The position numbers were made by a program, and so were the translations under genes. The notes below the pieces were generated by a model. That model did no database searches. It was not told the origin of the DNA and saw nothing but the letters and a program-made list of their open reading frames with translations. From the NCBI GenBank assembly GCA_006535965.1, contig QEAR01000032.1:155278-219277 (forward strand): a stretch of DNA of 64,000 nt. The letters are read 5' to 3'. Positions 23,541 to 35,581 of this stretch are shown one piece after another. The DNA comes from Spizellomyces sp. 'palustris' (Eukaryota > Chytridiomycota > Chytridiomycetes > Spizellomycetales > Spizellomycetaceae). Every line of letters begins with the position of its first letter. Within the stretch, counting starts at the first letter, position 1.

Positions 23541-23882
23541 GGTTCACCAAGATTTAGACAAATATTAGACCTCTGATATTAGGTGTGAAGAAGGCACTCA
23601 GCGCAGTCGACGGGTGGCAGACGTTGCTTATGCAAGCGTGACACCCGTGATCAAATGAAATACCGCAACCAACGAATGATATTTTTGATCCAAAGCATGG
23701 ACCCCAAACAACAGATATACACTGAAATTAATATACACAGAATTCCTACATGAGATGCTACCTAGCTACATCCCCTGTACAGATGCTAAAACCAAACTAT
23801 GAGGAACCATGTAACCGTTAAACTGGTTACAGCAATGCAACCTCCCAATATGTCCGCTTTTGGCCTCCCCTAGCTACACGGC
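23541..23882. other. Intergenic stretch, nothing supported
   Basis: AT-rich interval of about 340 nt between two minus-strand genes. I see no open frame or RNA motif I can support; it should hold the upstream promoter of the orphan gene and the 3' end of the PB1-ZZ gene. Confidence 0.5.
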
Positions 23883-25255
23883 TTAGATGAATATCTCATC
23901 ATACCGTGTCGTCAACGGGCGCGCAGATCTAGGGTATGAGGTGGGATCGAGAGCTGTGAAAGTGTGCCACGGGACATGGAGGGTAGAAGTGCGGAGAGAG
24001 CTATAGCAATTTTCGCAGAGATCTGGACAGAAATAAAAGTCGTCAAGACAACTCCAACGTTCAGAATCTGCGCAGATTTGAAGCATTACCATAGTGTCGG
24101 CATTCTGAGCATTTGTATCTCTTTCCCGCAAACCCACGTCTTCCGCATCCATCACATGATACGCCAACCCACACATCCCTGACATTTTTCAGCTCTTCAA
24201 AGCCATGAGCAGCATCGTGCATGTCTCGTCTGTTTTCGAAACAGCGACCGCAGAGGTCGTAGTCCGGACAAGTTAAGCATTTGTATCGGGGTCCTGTAAA
24301 GTGACGCCTTTCACAGCCATCGCAGATTACAGAATTCCACTTTACAACTGGCTGGGTATGCATTTCGGACGTCCGGTCGGATGCAGACGATCCTGTACAT
24401 ACATGCAGCGATGCATTTGGCAGAACAGTTATGCCCCAGTTTCGGTTTGCCAGTGTCGTGTTCATGTGCGTTTGTAGGCGCGAAAGATGTTGCGGGTTAG
24501 ATTCCAGTTTAGTTAGCAAAGTGTCGATCAAAGGTTGAACCTCGCAGAGGAAGCTGTCAAAAGAATTGGATGATCCCTTGACCTCGCTGGTTCCTGATTC
24601 CATCCCGACCGAAACGTTTTCAGATTGACTATGATTTGCAGATGTGCCCTCGTGCTCGCCTTCAACACTGGATAGAGCATCTCTTGTCGCTTCCCTCGCG
24701 CCACGCTCCCCAATATCGGGGTCTACTGGTATCTCCTCCGCCACCAATTCGCATTTCTCGCATTCCCCTTCATCGGCATCCACAAGCAGCGGGGCACGAA
24801 GAATGTCACTCAGCTCGGCCTTGTCCCCACTATCTTGCGCGGTGGGGTCGTGATCTGAACCATCGGCATCGGTTGCGGTCACTATACATGCGTCCTCAAC
24901 CACATCCTTGCTGACAACCACAAATTCATCCCCCGATTCGTCGCCTTCCTGATCCATGACAACTATTAAAGAAAACTCTCTTATGTTTTGTTGCGAAGCT
25001 CCGTTCAGGAGTTGGTCTACGTCCCTTCATTATTCTCGTGTCAGTCAGAAGTAATAGAGTACCATGAAGGCCCATAACTTACGCATCGCTTTGGAGCACA
25101 ATTTCATCGTCCCCAGCTAACCTCAGCTCAATAGAGTTTCTGTCTGCCATATGGTGGGCCTTGCACACACATTCAAGTAGCTCGTTAATACTTGGCGTGT
25201 GTGGGAAAGTGATATCCTTTTTGAAGTCCCTGTATTCTACAGAACAGTTGAACAT
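23883..25255 (-). CDS. PB1 and tandem ZZ zinc-finger adaptor (p62/NBR1-like)
   Basis: Exons 25083-25255, 24090-24979 and 23883-24022 join in phase to give 400 residues. The N-terminus is a PB1 domain: a basic first strand (MFNCSVEYRDFKKDITF) and an acidic OPCA loop, AGDDEIVLQSDAEF, the last residues of which only appear after splicing. A roughly 200-residue acidic disordered region follows. The C-terminus carries two ZZ fingers: CDGCERRHFTGPRYKCLTC with CGRCFENRRDMHDAAHGF, and CDGCGRRGFAGKRYKCSEC with DLCENCY. PB1 plus ZZ is the architecture of selective autophagy receptors such as SQSTM1/p62 and NBR1. I see neither a UBA domain nor the FW domain of NBR1, so it could be a scaffold or a truncated receptor. 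An in-frame ATG at 25300 would add 15 residues before the PB1 strand and is less likely. Confidence 0.75.
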
Positions 25256-25812
25256 TGCTGTTGCGTGTCCTTTTGGCGGTGCGTTCCACGCAGTGCACAA
25301 GTGCCAGTTAAAATATAAACGCTTTTTTGACGCTGTTCAGTTATTTCAATGAGCTGTCCAACCAAAAGGACTCAACAAAAACACAGAGCAACGACATGAC
25401 CCAGTCCAACATATGGCCACGAGTTGCGCTTCTGCCCGTGTTGCATTGTAAACATGACACGTCAGCAGGTTTCTATCACCTGATTTTTGCTGGCTTCATC
25501 GTCGAATTTACACTTCCACCAGACGGCCACGGCCCCCGTCGCAGGCAGTGTATTTTACCCAAATAATTCTTTATGGGATTTAGGGTACTGCCGACGACGG
25601 TGGTTGGCCTTGGAAAACCAGGGATTTGGGAGAAGCCGTTCTGCAGGAGAATGAGTGAACTGGCCAGATATTGGATATGGTTCATGCCGGCTGGAAACAT
25701 TACAATGCATCTTATGGTTTCTTTCGGACAAAACTCAGCTTGGTTTGTCCAGTTGGAGGTCTCTCTCCTTTGCACCGAGCATTTGTAACTGCTTTACATC
25801 CATCTGCACTTT
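25256..25812. other. Divergent promoter region between PB1-ZZ gene and dUTPase
   Basis: Head-to-head genes flank this roughly 550-nt interval. Open frames here on both strands (for example 25476-25775 minus) have no recognisable content and no start context. Confidence 0.5.
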
Positions 25813-26508
25813 ATGAGAATGACCGCCGCCGAACCTATTGTCACTGCTGTTCAGAATACAGCGGCCGCTCCTCTACTTGTAAAGCGGTTGAGCGAAAAGG
25901 CGAGGCTCCCAAAACGGGGAAGCGCTTTCGCGGCTGGTTACGACCTCTGCAGGTACATTCTGGTCTTTATTTGTCTAACAGCCTGTTCCATACATATTTC
26001 TGAGCTCATAATGGCGATTACTAGTGCCAAGGCTATGAGCATCCCACCACATTCACGAGCAATCGTGCCTACTGACCTATCAATTGCTGTACCTCCAAAC
26101 ACATACGGCCGCGTTGCCCCAAGAAGCGGTTTGGCTGTAAAACATTTTATTGATGTTGGTGCGGGTGTTGTGGACGCCGACTACCGAGGTCCTGTCGGTG
26201 TTGTTTTGTTTAACTTTGGTGAAAATGAGTTCAAGAGTGAGTAACTGGTATTTTGTGTCATGCAATGGTTTCCGAAAGCTCACATGGGTGGGCATCTGTT
26301 AGTTGAGGAGGGCGATCGCGTCGCTCAATTAGTATTGGAAAAAATCGTCACGCCTGAGGTTGTCGAAGTTAAGGTGAGATCTCTGAGAGCATTTCTACCG
26401 CATCCCTCTCTGCTTTTTACTGATTGGCTATTCTTCTTTAATTCAAAGACGCTGGAAGAGACAGTCCGTGGAGCTGGGGGCTTTGGATCAACTGGGGTCT
26501 CGAATTAA
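25813..26508 (+). CDS. DUT1: dUTP diphosphatase (dUTPase)
   Basis: Four exons (25813-25952, 26025-26236, 26303-26373, 26449-26508) join in phase to give 160 residues, normal for a trimeric dUTPase. All five family motifs are present: AAGYDLCSA (1), PRSGLA (2), [13 protein letters not shown] with the catalytic Asp and the Tyr uracil gate (3), [12 protein letters not shown] (4) and [10 protein letters not shown], the flexible P-loop-like tail (5). The enzyme hydrolyses dUTP to dUMP and pyrophosphate, keeping uracil out of DNA and feeding thymidylate synthesis. No mitochondrial presequence is evident, so this is probably the nuclear/cytosolic form. Start at 25813 gives the usual short lead before motif 1. 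Confidence 0.95.
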
Positions 26509-26828
26509 ACATATACCCATCTTGTTTTAACGTAATAATTTCCTGGCGGACGTTCATTGTTCCAATGATGAAAATACACATTTTTTTGTATCTATACTCT
26601 CGATTCGTGATATTAAGGATTCGATTGCCTTGCTTTATGCTGTGCTGCAAAATATCTAGACAGGTCGTATTGTTTGAATTCTCTTGATTTATCCGGCGTA
26701 ACATATGTACCAGGGGTCGAAGTCATTGGCTTTTTATGAACCATTGCACAAGAGATGCAGTTAACCAAGATCAAAATCAATTGTACTATACTCTCCAGTG
26801 CCACCAATTGAGCTTTGAACACTCGAAC

Positions 26829-27594
26829 TCAAGGCAGTGATTCCCTCGACCCTCCCCACCACTTCAATACATCTTCTTTACCTCTAGCAAAGCGTCCAAA
26901 CTTCTCCAGTGTTCTAAATTTAATTGGTGTAGGATTCGCATCTGCTACCAAGCGCCTCTGGATGTACTCCAACCCAGACTTTTCGCATGGGATCATTTTA
27001 TTCGGATCTCCTGTTTTCGATTGATCCGCCTTGAAACCCTTTCCGATTCCTAGCCCTGCTTCCTCAGCCTCATCTCGTTCCCAGCCCCATCCAATTTCGT
27101 GTTGGGTTGTGGCGGGGTATATATATTTTTGGCGTGGGTAGCGAGAACGGATGATGCGGGGCACATCATGGATGCAGAGGAGATCTGCCGTATACGATTT
27201 AGGATCTGTTGTTAGGCCCTGTGGGAGTTTGGAAGGTAGGCCAGAGATGTAGGGGCGGGGAGTGGTGCTGGACAGAGGAGGTAGTTTCACATTTGATTTG
27301 CTGTTGGCTTCCTGATACTAGAGAAGGACAAAGACTGGGTATGATTAATCTCTTTCATATTTCGTAAAGCGGGAGTTTGCAACCTTGTACAGCTCTCGCA
27401 TAAATCCCCAATTTTCATTCCAGTTCTTTGCGGTCGACAGTTCATAGTTTGTCGTTTGCCGCCTGATAGTTTAGGTATATTGTTGATGGTTGAAACGACT
27501 CATGTTGTAATGCACAAATGAACTACCATATCGCGTCATCATGAACCTGGTTCCGTACTCGAGGTTGTCCTCGTTGAACAGCTGCTTCCGCCAT
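26829..27594 (-). CDS. CIMIP1: Axonemal microtubule inner protein, CIMIP1/C20orf85 (LLC1) family
   Basis: Exons 27527-27594, 27384-27462 and 26829-27317 join in phase to give 211 residues. The diagnostic part spans the first splice: VHDDAIWRQTTNYELSTAKN followed by WNENWGFMRELYK. This matches the N-terminal core of vertebrate C20orf85 (D-x-IW, then NW-x-x-NWGF). Further on, YPATTQHEIGWGW matches the family TTQ-x-x-GW motif, and a C-terminal FGRFARGKEDVLKWWGG aligns with the conserved end. In vertebrates this protein lies inside ciliary doublet microtubules. Its presence indicates a motile flagellum, which in fungi is limited to zoosporic lineages. The middle (about 40 residues around WERDEAEEAGLGIGKGF) is an insert relative to vertebrates. 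Assignment rests on short motifs but the order and spacing are convincing. Confidence 0.7.
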
Positions 27595-27639
27595 AATTTT
27601 GGGTTTTTGGATTGGTGACAGTAGTGTCAAGTTCCAGTA

Positions 27640-27990
27640 TCAATGTGAAAATAAGTGAGCATTTCCAGCTGGTCGAACGTGTTTTTGGGGTATCAATGGC
27701 CTGAGGTCGGAATGATGCCAAAATAGATATCGGTGAATAATGCAGTGCACAGAATACAGGGCAGTCGCATTCTCCCCCTGGTCAGAAACATTTAAATTCT
27801 CCGATCCGTACACTGTAAGTTTGACTTTTTGAAGCAAATGCGGTCGCTCCATCTTTTGAACTCTGGATGGGGGCCATGGAACAAAGGGCGTCACTTTTTC
27901 CGGTCTTTGACCTGATGAAATATCCTGTTCCAACGTTGTCGGTAGATAATAATCTTACCCTTGGCAACAGCTTGCTTTTTACGGCTATTT
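27640..27990 (-). CDS. Small basic protein; frame ambiguous, possibly bL33m-like
   Basis: Two readings compete. Spliced reading: exon ending at 27959 joined to 27640-27911 through a 47-nt GT-AG intron gives KKQAVAKGQRPEKVTPFVPW and onward, ending NAHLFSH; no family recognised and no upstream ATG found. Unspliced reading through the intron in another frame gives LLPRVRLLSTDNVGTGYF, which looks like the start of mitochondrial ribosomal protein bL33 (L-L-S-T-x-x-GTGYF), but it then runs into unrelated sequence. A one-base shift at the A-run near 27894-27898 would join the bL33-like start to the other frame. The first exon and start codon are unresolved. Confidence 0.3.
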
Positions 27991-28212
27991 AAACTAAATA
28001 ATATTGATGGATTTGAGAGTCAAAAAGGCCACTGTAGACTAACTCTAAAATGCATTTGCGAATAATAAAACATGAGATGTGATCACGTGATAATGAAATG
28101 AAGAGTCCCAGAGCAAACCCAACTTCCAAGTCCACAACCTCCTTTGCATTCTCACATCTCCCTCTGTCCTCCTGCATTTCAGCGCCACGCAGGTGCACAC
28201 GATCAGCAAGCC

Positions 28213-28989
28213 ATGGCTGAAGAACTCGCACAATACCAATTTCAACTCGATCAGGTAGACGAAGCCATAGCCAAAGACCCAGACAATCCCGAACTGCACA
28301 AGCTGCGCGAAAACATTACCGAACTCATCAATCTCTTTAGCGATGCCGTCAAACAACAGCAACAAACTGCTGCGATAGCTACAAGCGAAAATAAGCGAAA
28401 GCGACCCGCCGGGGGATATGGGGAGGAAGCTGTGAAAAAAATATGCACGATGGGTGCAACAGTTTTGGCAAAGTTTTCGGGTGACGGCAAGTATTACGAG
28501 GCAGTCATAGATGCTGTTCTTGAGGAATCTACAACGGTGGATAGCTCTTCAAAGTATATGGTCACATTCAAGGGATATGGCAACCAAGAAACAGTCATGT
28601 CAGCCGATATACGACCTGCGTCTACCGCTACCACATCCCAATCCGCCGCCAAAAAGCGTCCAATTGCACCACCGGTAACACCAGCAACAACAGCAGCAAC
28701 CAACCCAGATGTGAATAAGAAGAAAAAGAAGTTCAAGTCCAAAGACGGTGCTAGCGTATCAAAGCGGGATAAGGAGCAGCTGGAGAAGCAACAGGCATGG
28801 CTGTCGTTTGCGACAGGGGATAGTAAGAAGCGCAAGGCTTCTGTGGCCGCAACCAAACCTCCATTAAAAAAGCCTAGTATTTTTGCTACCCCTGATGATC
28901 CAATGGCAAAGGTCGGCGTAATTGGAAGTGGGAAGCCTATGACGCAGTTCCAACAAAGGGGGAAACACATCTTCACAAACGGAGAATAG
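28213..28989 (+). CDS. SMNDC1: Survival-motor-neuron-related splicing factor SPF30 (Tudor protein)
   Basis: A single exon gives 258 residues. The N-terminus (MAEELAQYQFQLDQVDEAIA, then ELHKLRENITELINLF) matches the helical start of SPF30. The Tudor domain spans about residues 77-135: TVLAKFSGDGKYYEAVIDAV followed by YMVTFKGYGNQETV, with the aromatic cage residues that bind symmetric dimethyl-arginine. The C-terminal third is Lys-rich and contains the conserved motif FATPDDPMAKVGV, as in animal SPF30. The protein is needed for assembly of the U4/U6.U5 tri-snRNP into the spliceosome. The start at 28213 is chosen over an upstream in-frame non-ATG extension because it matches the family N-terminus exactly. 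Confidence 0.88.
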   Translation: MAEELAQYQFQLDQVDEAIAKDPDNPELHKLRENITELINLFSDAVKQQQQTAAIATSENKRKRPAGGYGEEAVKKICTMGATVLAKFSGDGKYYEAVIDAVLEESTTVDSSSKYMVTFKGYGNQETVMSADIRPASTATTSQSAAKKRPIAPPVTPATTAATNPDVNKKKKKFKSKDGASVSKRDKEQLEKQQAWLSFATGDSKKRKASVAATKPPLKKPSIFATPDDPMAKVGVIGSGKPMTQFQQRGKHIFTNGE

Positions 28990-29439
28990 AATTGATTCCG
29001 CCAATATACTGAAACGGAGGATTGTGATTGCGCTGCACCTGCGGTGGCCATCCGAGCTGCTGGAGTGAGTCTCGACGATTTATCTTTTGAATTCTTGTAA
29101 GATTTTCATTGTAACAAAACTGATTTATTATTGAGGAGAGAATGTGATAATAAGTGAACTGCATTTTACATTAGCCTTTTAATGTATGGCCTCGATTTGT
29201 GGGGCCTTTGATGTATCCTGACCGACTGCCTTCCTACCCACCTTCCATCCAAAAGTGCCAGCTCAACTTGCCAATTACTTTGTTCTCCACAGCTGTAACA
29301 AGCAAAGAGAATATGATCAAGTTTGCAGTAACTTCGCATAGAGTAGTCTGTAATTATATTGGCGTACGCAAGCATATGATCGATCCCGACAACAAAGCCA
29401 CACCAGTGTCCACCGAGATTCTGTTCGTCATGTTTCCCG
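28990..29439. other. Convergent 3' region, nothing supported
   Basis: SPF30 (plus) and MIC19 (minus) end towards each other here. Open frames on both strands overlap one another and lack motifs; I read this as 3' untranslated and intergenic sequence. Confidence 0.5.
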
Positions 29440-30361
29440 TCAATGTGATTCAACAAAGTTCTGCAACAGAACGTGACATGAGAACAGTGATATTTTTGCA
29501 AATTGGACAGCCATTATACTGACCCTTTGTGCTTGTTTGGCCTTTTCCTTCATGTTCTCTACTTCGCGCCAACAGTCTAGAGGTCGCGATTGATTGTTTC
29601 TGCAACGGATATGATTAGGCAATGCATAATGGATACTGCAGAGATCAAAATAGGAGTACCTATAGCATGACACGACAGCGTCTTGCGCTGCCACACATTC
29701 TGGGTCAACTTTTGTCTTTGGTGGACTGTCAAAGTCAAAAATAAAGACTCCCATCAATACATGTCCTCGTACCCAATCAAAAGCCATCTTGAAAACCTAC
29801 ATCTTCTGCCTCTTCAGCAAATCCTCGACTTCCCTCCGAACCTGGTCTGCAGATCTTTGCTCATGCACCAACCGCTTCTGTTGATGAAGCTCAATCTCCC
29901 TTTCTACACGCTGCTTTACAATTTTGTCAATATCTGCCGACTCGACTGCCGGTTGTTGGGACTGCTTGGGTGCGGAGCTTCGGTTGGGTGGAACGGATGG
30001 TGCTCCGAGGGGCATGTGCGGCGGAGGTGGGGGAGTGGGAAGGCCGGAGAAGCGGGCAAGAACAGGCTTGTGTAGGAATATATATATTAGCACATTCAAG
30101 AATGCAAGTTAACCCAACCTTGTAGATTACTGTTTATGCACAATGTCGACTTACGTCTGGTGGTTGGCCTTCCAGCTTTCGGAGGAGATTGGGAGAGAAC
30201 TATGTGAACCAAGAAACAAAGCGCGCACAACCGATTGTTTAGTCTTGGTCCTCACGCTTTGCCCTCAGCGGACAATGAAAACGAGATGAACATACCTGTA
30301 TTGCCACGTCAGGCTCATTGTATATTACAATAGGCTCTTTCTTTGAGGACTTGGCTCCCAT
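29440..30361 (-). CDS. MIC19: MICOS subunit MIC19 (CHCH-domain)
   Basis: The start at 30361 gives MGAKSSKKEPIVIYNEPDVA, a classic N-myristoylation site plus the V-x-YN pattern of MIC19, spliced to FSPNLLRKLEGQPPD. A Pro-rich segment and a charged coiled coil (DIDKIVKQRVEREIELHQQK and onward) follow. The C-terminus is a CHCH domain assembled from short exons: CVAAQDAVVSC and, after a splice, a second half around NNQSRPLDCWREVENMKEKA, ending RNFVESH at 29440. Only some of the twin Cx9C cysteines are obvious, so the disulfide pattern may be reduced. MIC19 links MICOS to the outer membrane SAM complex at crista junctions. Upstream codons in the same frame (to 30466) would destroy the myristoylation site, so 30361 is preferred. 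Confidence 0.78.
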
Positions 30362-30616
30362 CTTGTAGTCTTTGGCCAATCGTGTGCGCCTGGTGATTTC
30401 TGTGTCAATCATGACCTGAAGTGGACGAGATGAATTGTCATGGTAACAAGGGATTCGATGGCTCATGAAAATGAAATCACGGACCGTTGCGAAATTGCTC
30501 CAAACTGGACTCGAACCTTTCTGAAATGACGATAATTAGAGTGCACTTGGACGTTGTTGTCGCAAAGCAAGCGATCAGATACGCAACGAAAATAATATAT
30601 TATTCTATGCCAAAAA

Positions 30617-32360
30617 TCAGTCATCATCGAAAAACCCGTCGAAAAATCCACCTGCTCCACTCCCTACTCCCGCCTCGTCGTCCGAGACGAAAGGGCTCTC
30701 GCCCCATTGGTTCGTCTGAGAATCTGCTGGAGGTGGAGTGGGGGGAGTTTGGCCTGATACACCGCCTTGGGGCGCCTGTCCGGCAGCTCCCTCGTTTCCT
30801 CCCATACCGCCCATCATACCAAAAGGAACAAACACTCCTGGACCTCCTCCGCCGGCGCCCACTGAAGGGGTAACGTCCCCTCCGGCGGTTGGAGCTGGCA
30901 CACCGGAGCGCGTATCCTCCGTTTCGCCCATACCTCCAAAGAAGGGTATTGGCATGAAGCCCCCACTAAGACAACAATCAGGTTAAATACATGGACTCTG
31001 CGGGACGCAATGCTATAAACGTACCCATGTGAAGAGTGTCTGCTAAAATAGTCAATATCAATGTTGACGGCGCAGAACAGCATCACAGCACGCTCATCCA
31101 GAGACAAGGGGCGATCAACTCTTTCAACATCGTCCATATGAATTGCGTATGTGCCAGTATCTGTGAAGATCTGCCAATGACGTGGTCAACACAAGGGGTT
31201 CCTTAATGTCTAGCTAACAGCCAGTTGCTTTGTTGATACCTCACGAGCAAAGCCCACAAAATTGCGATTCACTTCACCGATTCGTATCGCGCTCTCGTCG
31301 AGTATATGGAAATCCCACGCCCAAAATCCTGATGATAAAAGCTTTAAGAATGTAAGCCATACGAGTTGCGCGTATAGATTAGTACCTGCATCAATTTGGG
31401 CAAATTGGCGGCGTTTCCAGAATAAGTCATACTTTCGGCGCCAGAGATGCCATACTCTGAAAGGTGTTGCGAGCGTAAGCCTAACATTTAAGCAGGCCGC
31501 AGAGCTTATACATACTGTGTGACTTCACCAATGAGGTTGTCGTGCGCGTCATGTATCAATATGGTACTGTTGAGAAACCATTTCAACGGACGAGATACCT
31601 AAACGGCATTGGGCATCAGCTACTGACATGCAGCTACATGAGCAATAGACATATACCTTCAACACTACATTCCCACTTTGATCCAGGACCACTGCCTTGA
31701 AAGGCCGTCTGGTCCGCAGAAACTGTCGAGCCAAAACACCAGAAAATGAGGTTTCCTCCTCTGCAATGAATCCAACATCTTGGCCATTTGCGTTCTTGAT
31801 AGCGTACTTGTTAGCTTGTTCATACCCTATCACCCAGACACTAGTCATAAATTCGATCCTCCTTGATACAAACAATAATATCGCGGCAAACGTACCAATA
31901 AGGACATTCATCATCTCAATTTGCCTCGTCACCATCAAAGCAGGATGGGCCAACACCGAATATGCACCCGACGCTTTCGTGAGCACCGCACCCTCTGGAT
32001 CCCGCTCCGGTAAATGAACCGGGACGGTATTTTCTACGGTGGTTTGTAAGGCGCCTTGGGACGGATCTGGCTCGACTGCAGATGCGGGTTCATGTGTGGG
32101 TCGACGTATTGGAGGGCGAGGAATGGTGCGGCGACCAAAGCGGTCTGCAGATGCACTTGAGGATGACGCTGCCTGCTGATTGCTTGATATTCATACTTAC
32201 CTGAACTTGTGCGAGCGCTATAACTCGGACATGAGGTCGACCACTGTCGTTGTGGTTGTGAAGCGCGCGAGATGGGTACACCAAGCACAGCTTTCCAGCT
32301 GAGAGGGCCCAGTAGCCTTATGGATGAATGGCGTTGAACGACTCTCAACAGTAGTTGCAT
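30617..32360 (-). CDS. Mitochondrial phospholipid scramblase family protein (Aim25-like)
   Basis: This multi-exon minus-strand gene starts at 32360 with a Leu/Arg-rich mitochondrial-type presequence (MQLLLRVVQRHSSIRLLGPL). After a Pro/Arg-rich linker the scramblase core begins at AVLTKASGAYSVLAHPALMV and continues through YAIKNANGQDVGFIAEEE, RPFKAVVLDQSGNVVLKV, LIHDAHDNLIGEV and IGEVNRNFVGFAREIFTD, ending in AVMLFCAVNIDIDYFSRHS, the conserved C-terminal helix region. The family includes animal PLSCR proteins and yeast Aim25. A roughly 110-residue Gly/Pro/Asp-rich tail (from FMPIPFFGGMGETED to a poly-acidic end) extends past the usual C-terminus. Transbilayer lipid movement is the family function; the actual activity of fungal members is not settled. 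Confidence 0.85.
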
Positions 32361-32709
32361 CGTTTCTTCCAGCGTTGGTCGACCAAAAAATGTGACGTGA
32401 AAAGCTGAGTGAGTCAGAGCGTGGCTCTAGTGTGGCTGCGCTTTGCATTAAGGCAAACAGTTATTTTGCCGTTTGATTGCAAGTTCAACGTCGAGAAACA
32501 TTCGAAATTAAAGAAATATGAAAAATATAATTGGTATCGTTTAAGCATACAATTACTACCATCTACCCCGACAACATTTTTTACTCAAGCAGCAATAAGC
32601 CAGGACATTCCCCGACATTTAACGCCCATGAGATGTCCACCCTTTTTTATTGATTTTCATCGCTTTTACTTTTTGCTTTATTTCCACTGTTCTTTTGCAG
32701 TGATTACCC

Positions 32710-34054
<1,345 letters not shown>

Positions 34055-34155
34055 AGCGAATGTGTGTGTTTATGATATTAGGTGGAAAAAGCGAGTATAA
34101 ACGTGGGGTATGGTTAAGCGATGGAAAGCAAGTTTGGGGGGGAAGACGATACACC

Positions 34156-34165
34156 CTTTTTATAA
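34156..34165 (-). promoter_or_regulatory. TATA box of the actin gene
   Basis: On the minus strand, TATAAAAAGG lies about 100 nt upstream of the actin ATG, suitable for a start site in the CT/A-rich leader between 34060 and 34130. Confidence 0.6.
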
Positions 34166-35292
34166 CAATCCCCTTGTCGCCTTTGCAATGGGGCCCACGC
34201 TGTGCCTGAAAGGCGAAGCCACTTGAATTTTGCTGGATTTCCCCTATGGAAATAGTCAATTTCTATATATGGACTCATTGTTTACTCGCCACATGAGGCG
34301 CATGACATTCACGAACGCGTTCGTCGCGATTGTTCGCGTTGGCTTCTGGACGTTTCCGACTGTCGCCCTTTCTTTCCCCAACGATCTTGCTTCTTTGCTG
34401 GACGCCTCCTTTTTTCCTTGAAGATCTGCATATGCTGCCCCGCGGAAAAACGCTTGCCAAAGAGTGGACATCTAGAAGCTTTGGACTATTATAGAACTCA
34501 CGATTGCTAAATTAAGTTTAGGTCGACCGCGCAGCCTAATTCACATCCCCAATGGGTTGAATCTTAAGGGTCTGCTCTATACAGCACGTTCCGCTCTCCC
34601 TTTCAACAATCACCTTCACGTTTTAAGTTGGGCTGGGCCCGTGGCAGTCGATAGTTTTAACGATCCTTTTTTTTCTTTTCTTTTCCCCAGTGGCAAGATC
34701 TGCAAAAGTTCTATACATCTGAAATGCCAACAGTGCGCATAAAAAAGTGAAAAGAGCAGGTTTGCATCACGTGTCAAATGCTTCCGTCATCATTTCTGTC
34801 TGAGGATTTCGCTGACATCACTTTTAACGTGGTGTTCGAAACCAAGGTTCTGTCGTGACAGCGTCCTCTACCTGTTGTGATCTGTGACCAACGTTCAAGG
34901 AACCCAAAACCATTCTAAGCCCTTTCAACCCACAGTGTTGCTCCTAATCTTGCAGGCAAATAAAGCACTTTTGGCTACCGCCTTGCGTTCATCGCAGTTG
35001 CAAATGGAGACAGATGCACGTCCGAGGACAGTGGTTAGGCGACATCCTCTTTCGCATTCTTTTCCAAAGCGCACCACCGCGTTTTTGTCAACTTAGAACT
35101 ACAAGGATAGTGCGTGGAACAAATGTCAGTACTTGTAGCATTGCAGCCAATAGGTTTCGGCATACAATAGGTCCAACCAAACCCCTTCGTCCAATAGACC
35201 GGATGCTGCTTCCATTGTAATCTTAACTACACTTACAGTAATATGATCACATGAAAGATAGACCTGAAAACGGGTCCAATACACGCAGCCAT
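34166..35292. other. Upstream region of actin, no gene supported
   Basis: About 1.1 kb without a credible open frame or splice-compatible exons. It contains the upstream part of the actin promoter and, at its right end, runs into the duplicated promoter segment. Confidence 0.5.
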
Positions 35293-35520
35293 TAATGATT
35301 GTCAATTTGCTGAGTGGAACATGCATGACTTTTATGTATCTACTCATTTTCTTATAAAACCCACACCTTCCCTCTCCCCGCTATTGTTATGCCAATCTGG
35401 TGCCGATAATGATTGTCAATTTGCTGAGTGGAACATGCATGACTCTTATGTATCTACTCATTTTCTTATAAAACCCACACCTTCCCTCTCCCCGCTATTG
35501 TTATGCCAATCTGGTGCCGA
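35293..35520 (+). repeat. 114-bp tandem duplication carrying a TATA box
   Basis: Two adjacent copies, 35293-35406 and 35407-35520, are identical except for one T/C difference in the gact(t/c)ttatg segment (near 35331 and 35445). Each contains TATAAAA (35353-35359 and 35467-35473) followed by a pyrimidine-rich stretch. The near-identity implies a recent duplication. Confidence 0.92.
35467..35473 (+). promoter_or_regulatory. Proximal TATA box of the small gene at 35582
   Basis: TATAAAA in the second repeat copy is 109-115 nt upstream of ATG 35582. A CA-rich leader (ACAATCACAACAATAAACAAAG) lies between them, a composition typical of strongly expressed fungal genes. Confidence 0.55.
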
Positions 35521-35581
35521 GGACTGCCCTCCCGACAATCACAACAATAAACAAAGACCACCTTGCAACGCTACTACTACT

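Noticed and set aside
30500-30525. Minus-strand GGTTCGAGTCC, like a tRNA T-loop
   Set aside because: The flanking bases do not form a T-stem and no matching acceptor stem lies 60-90 nt upstream.
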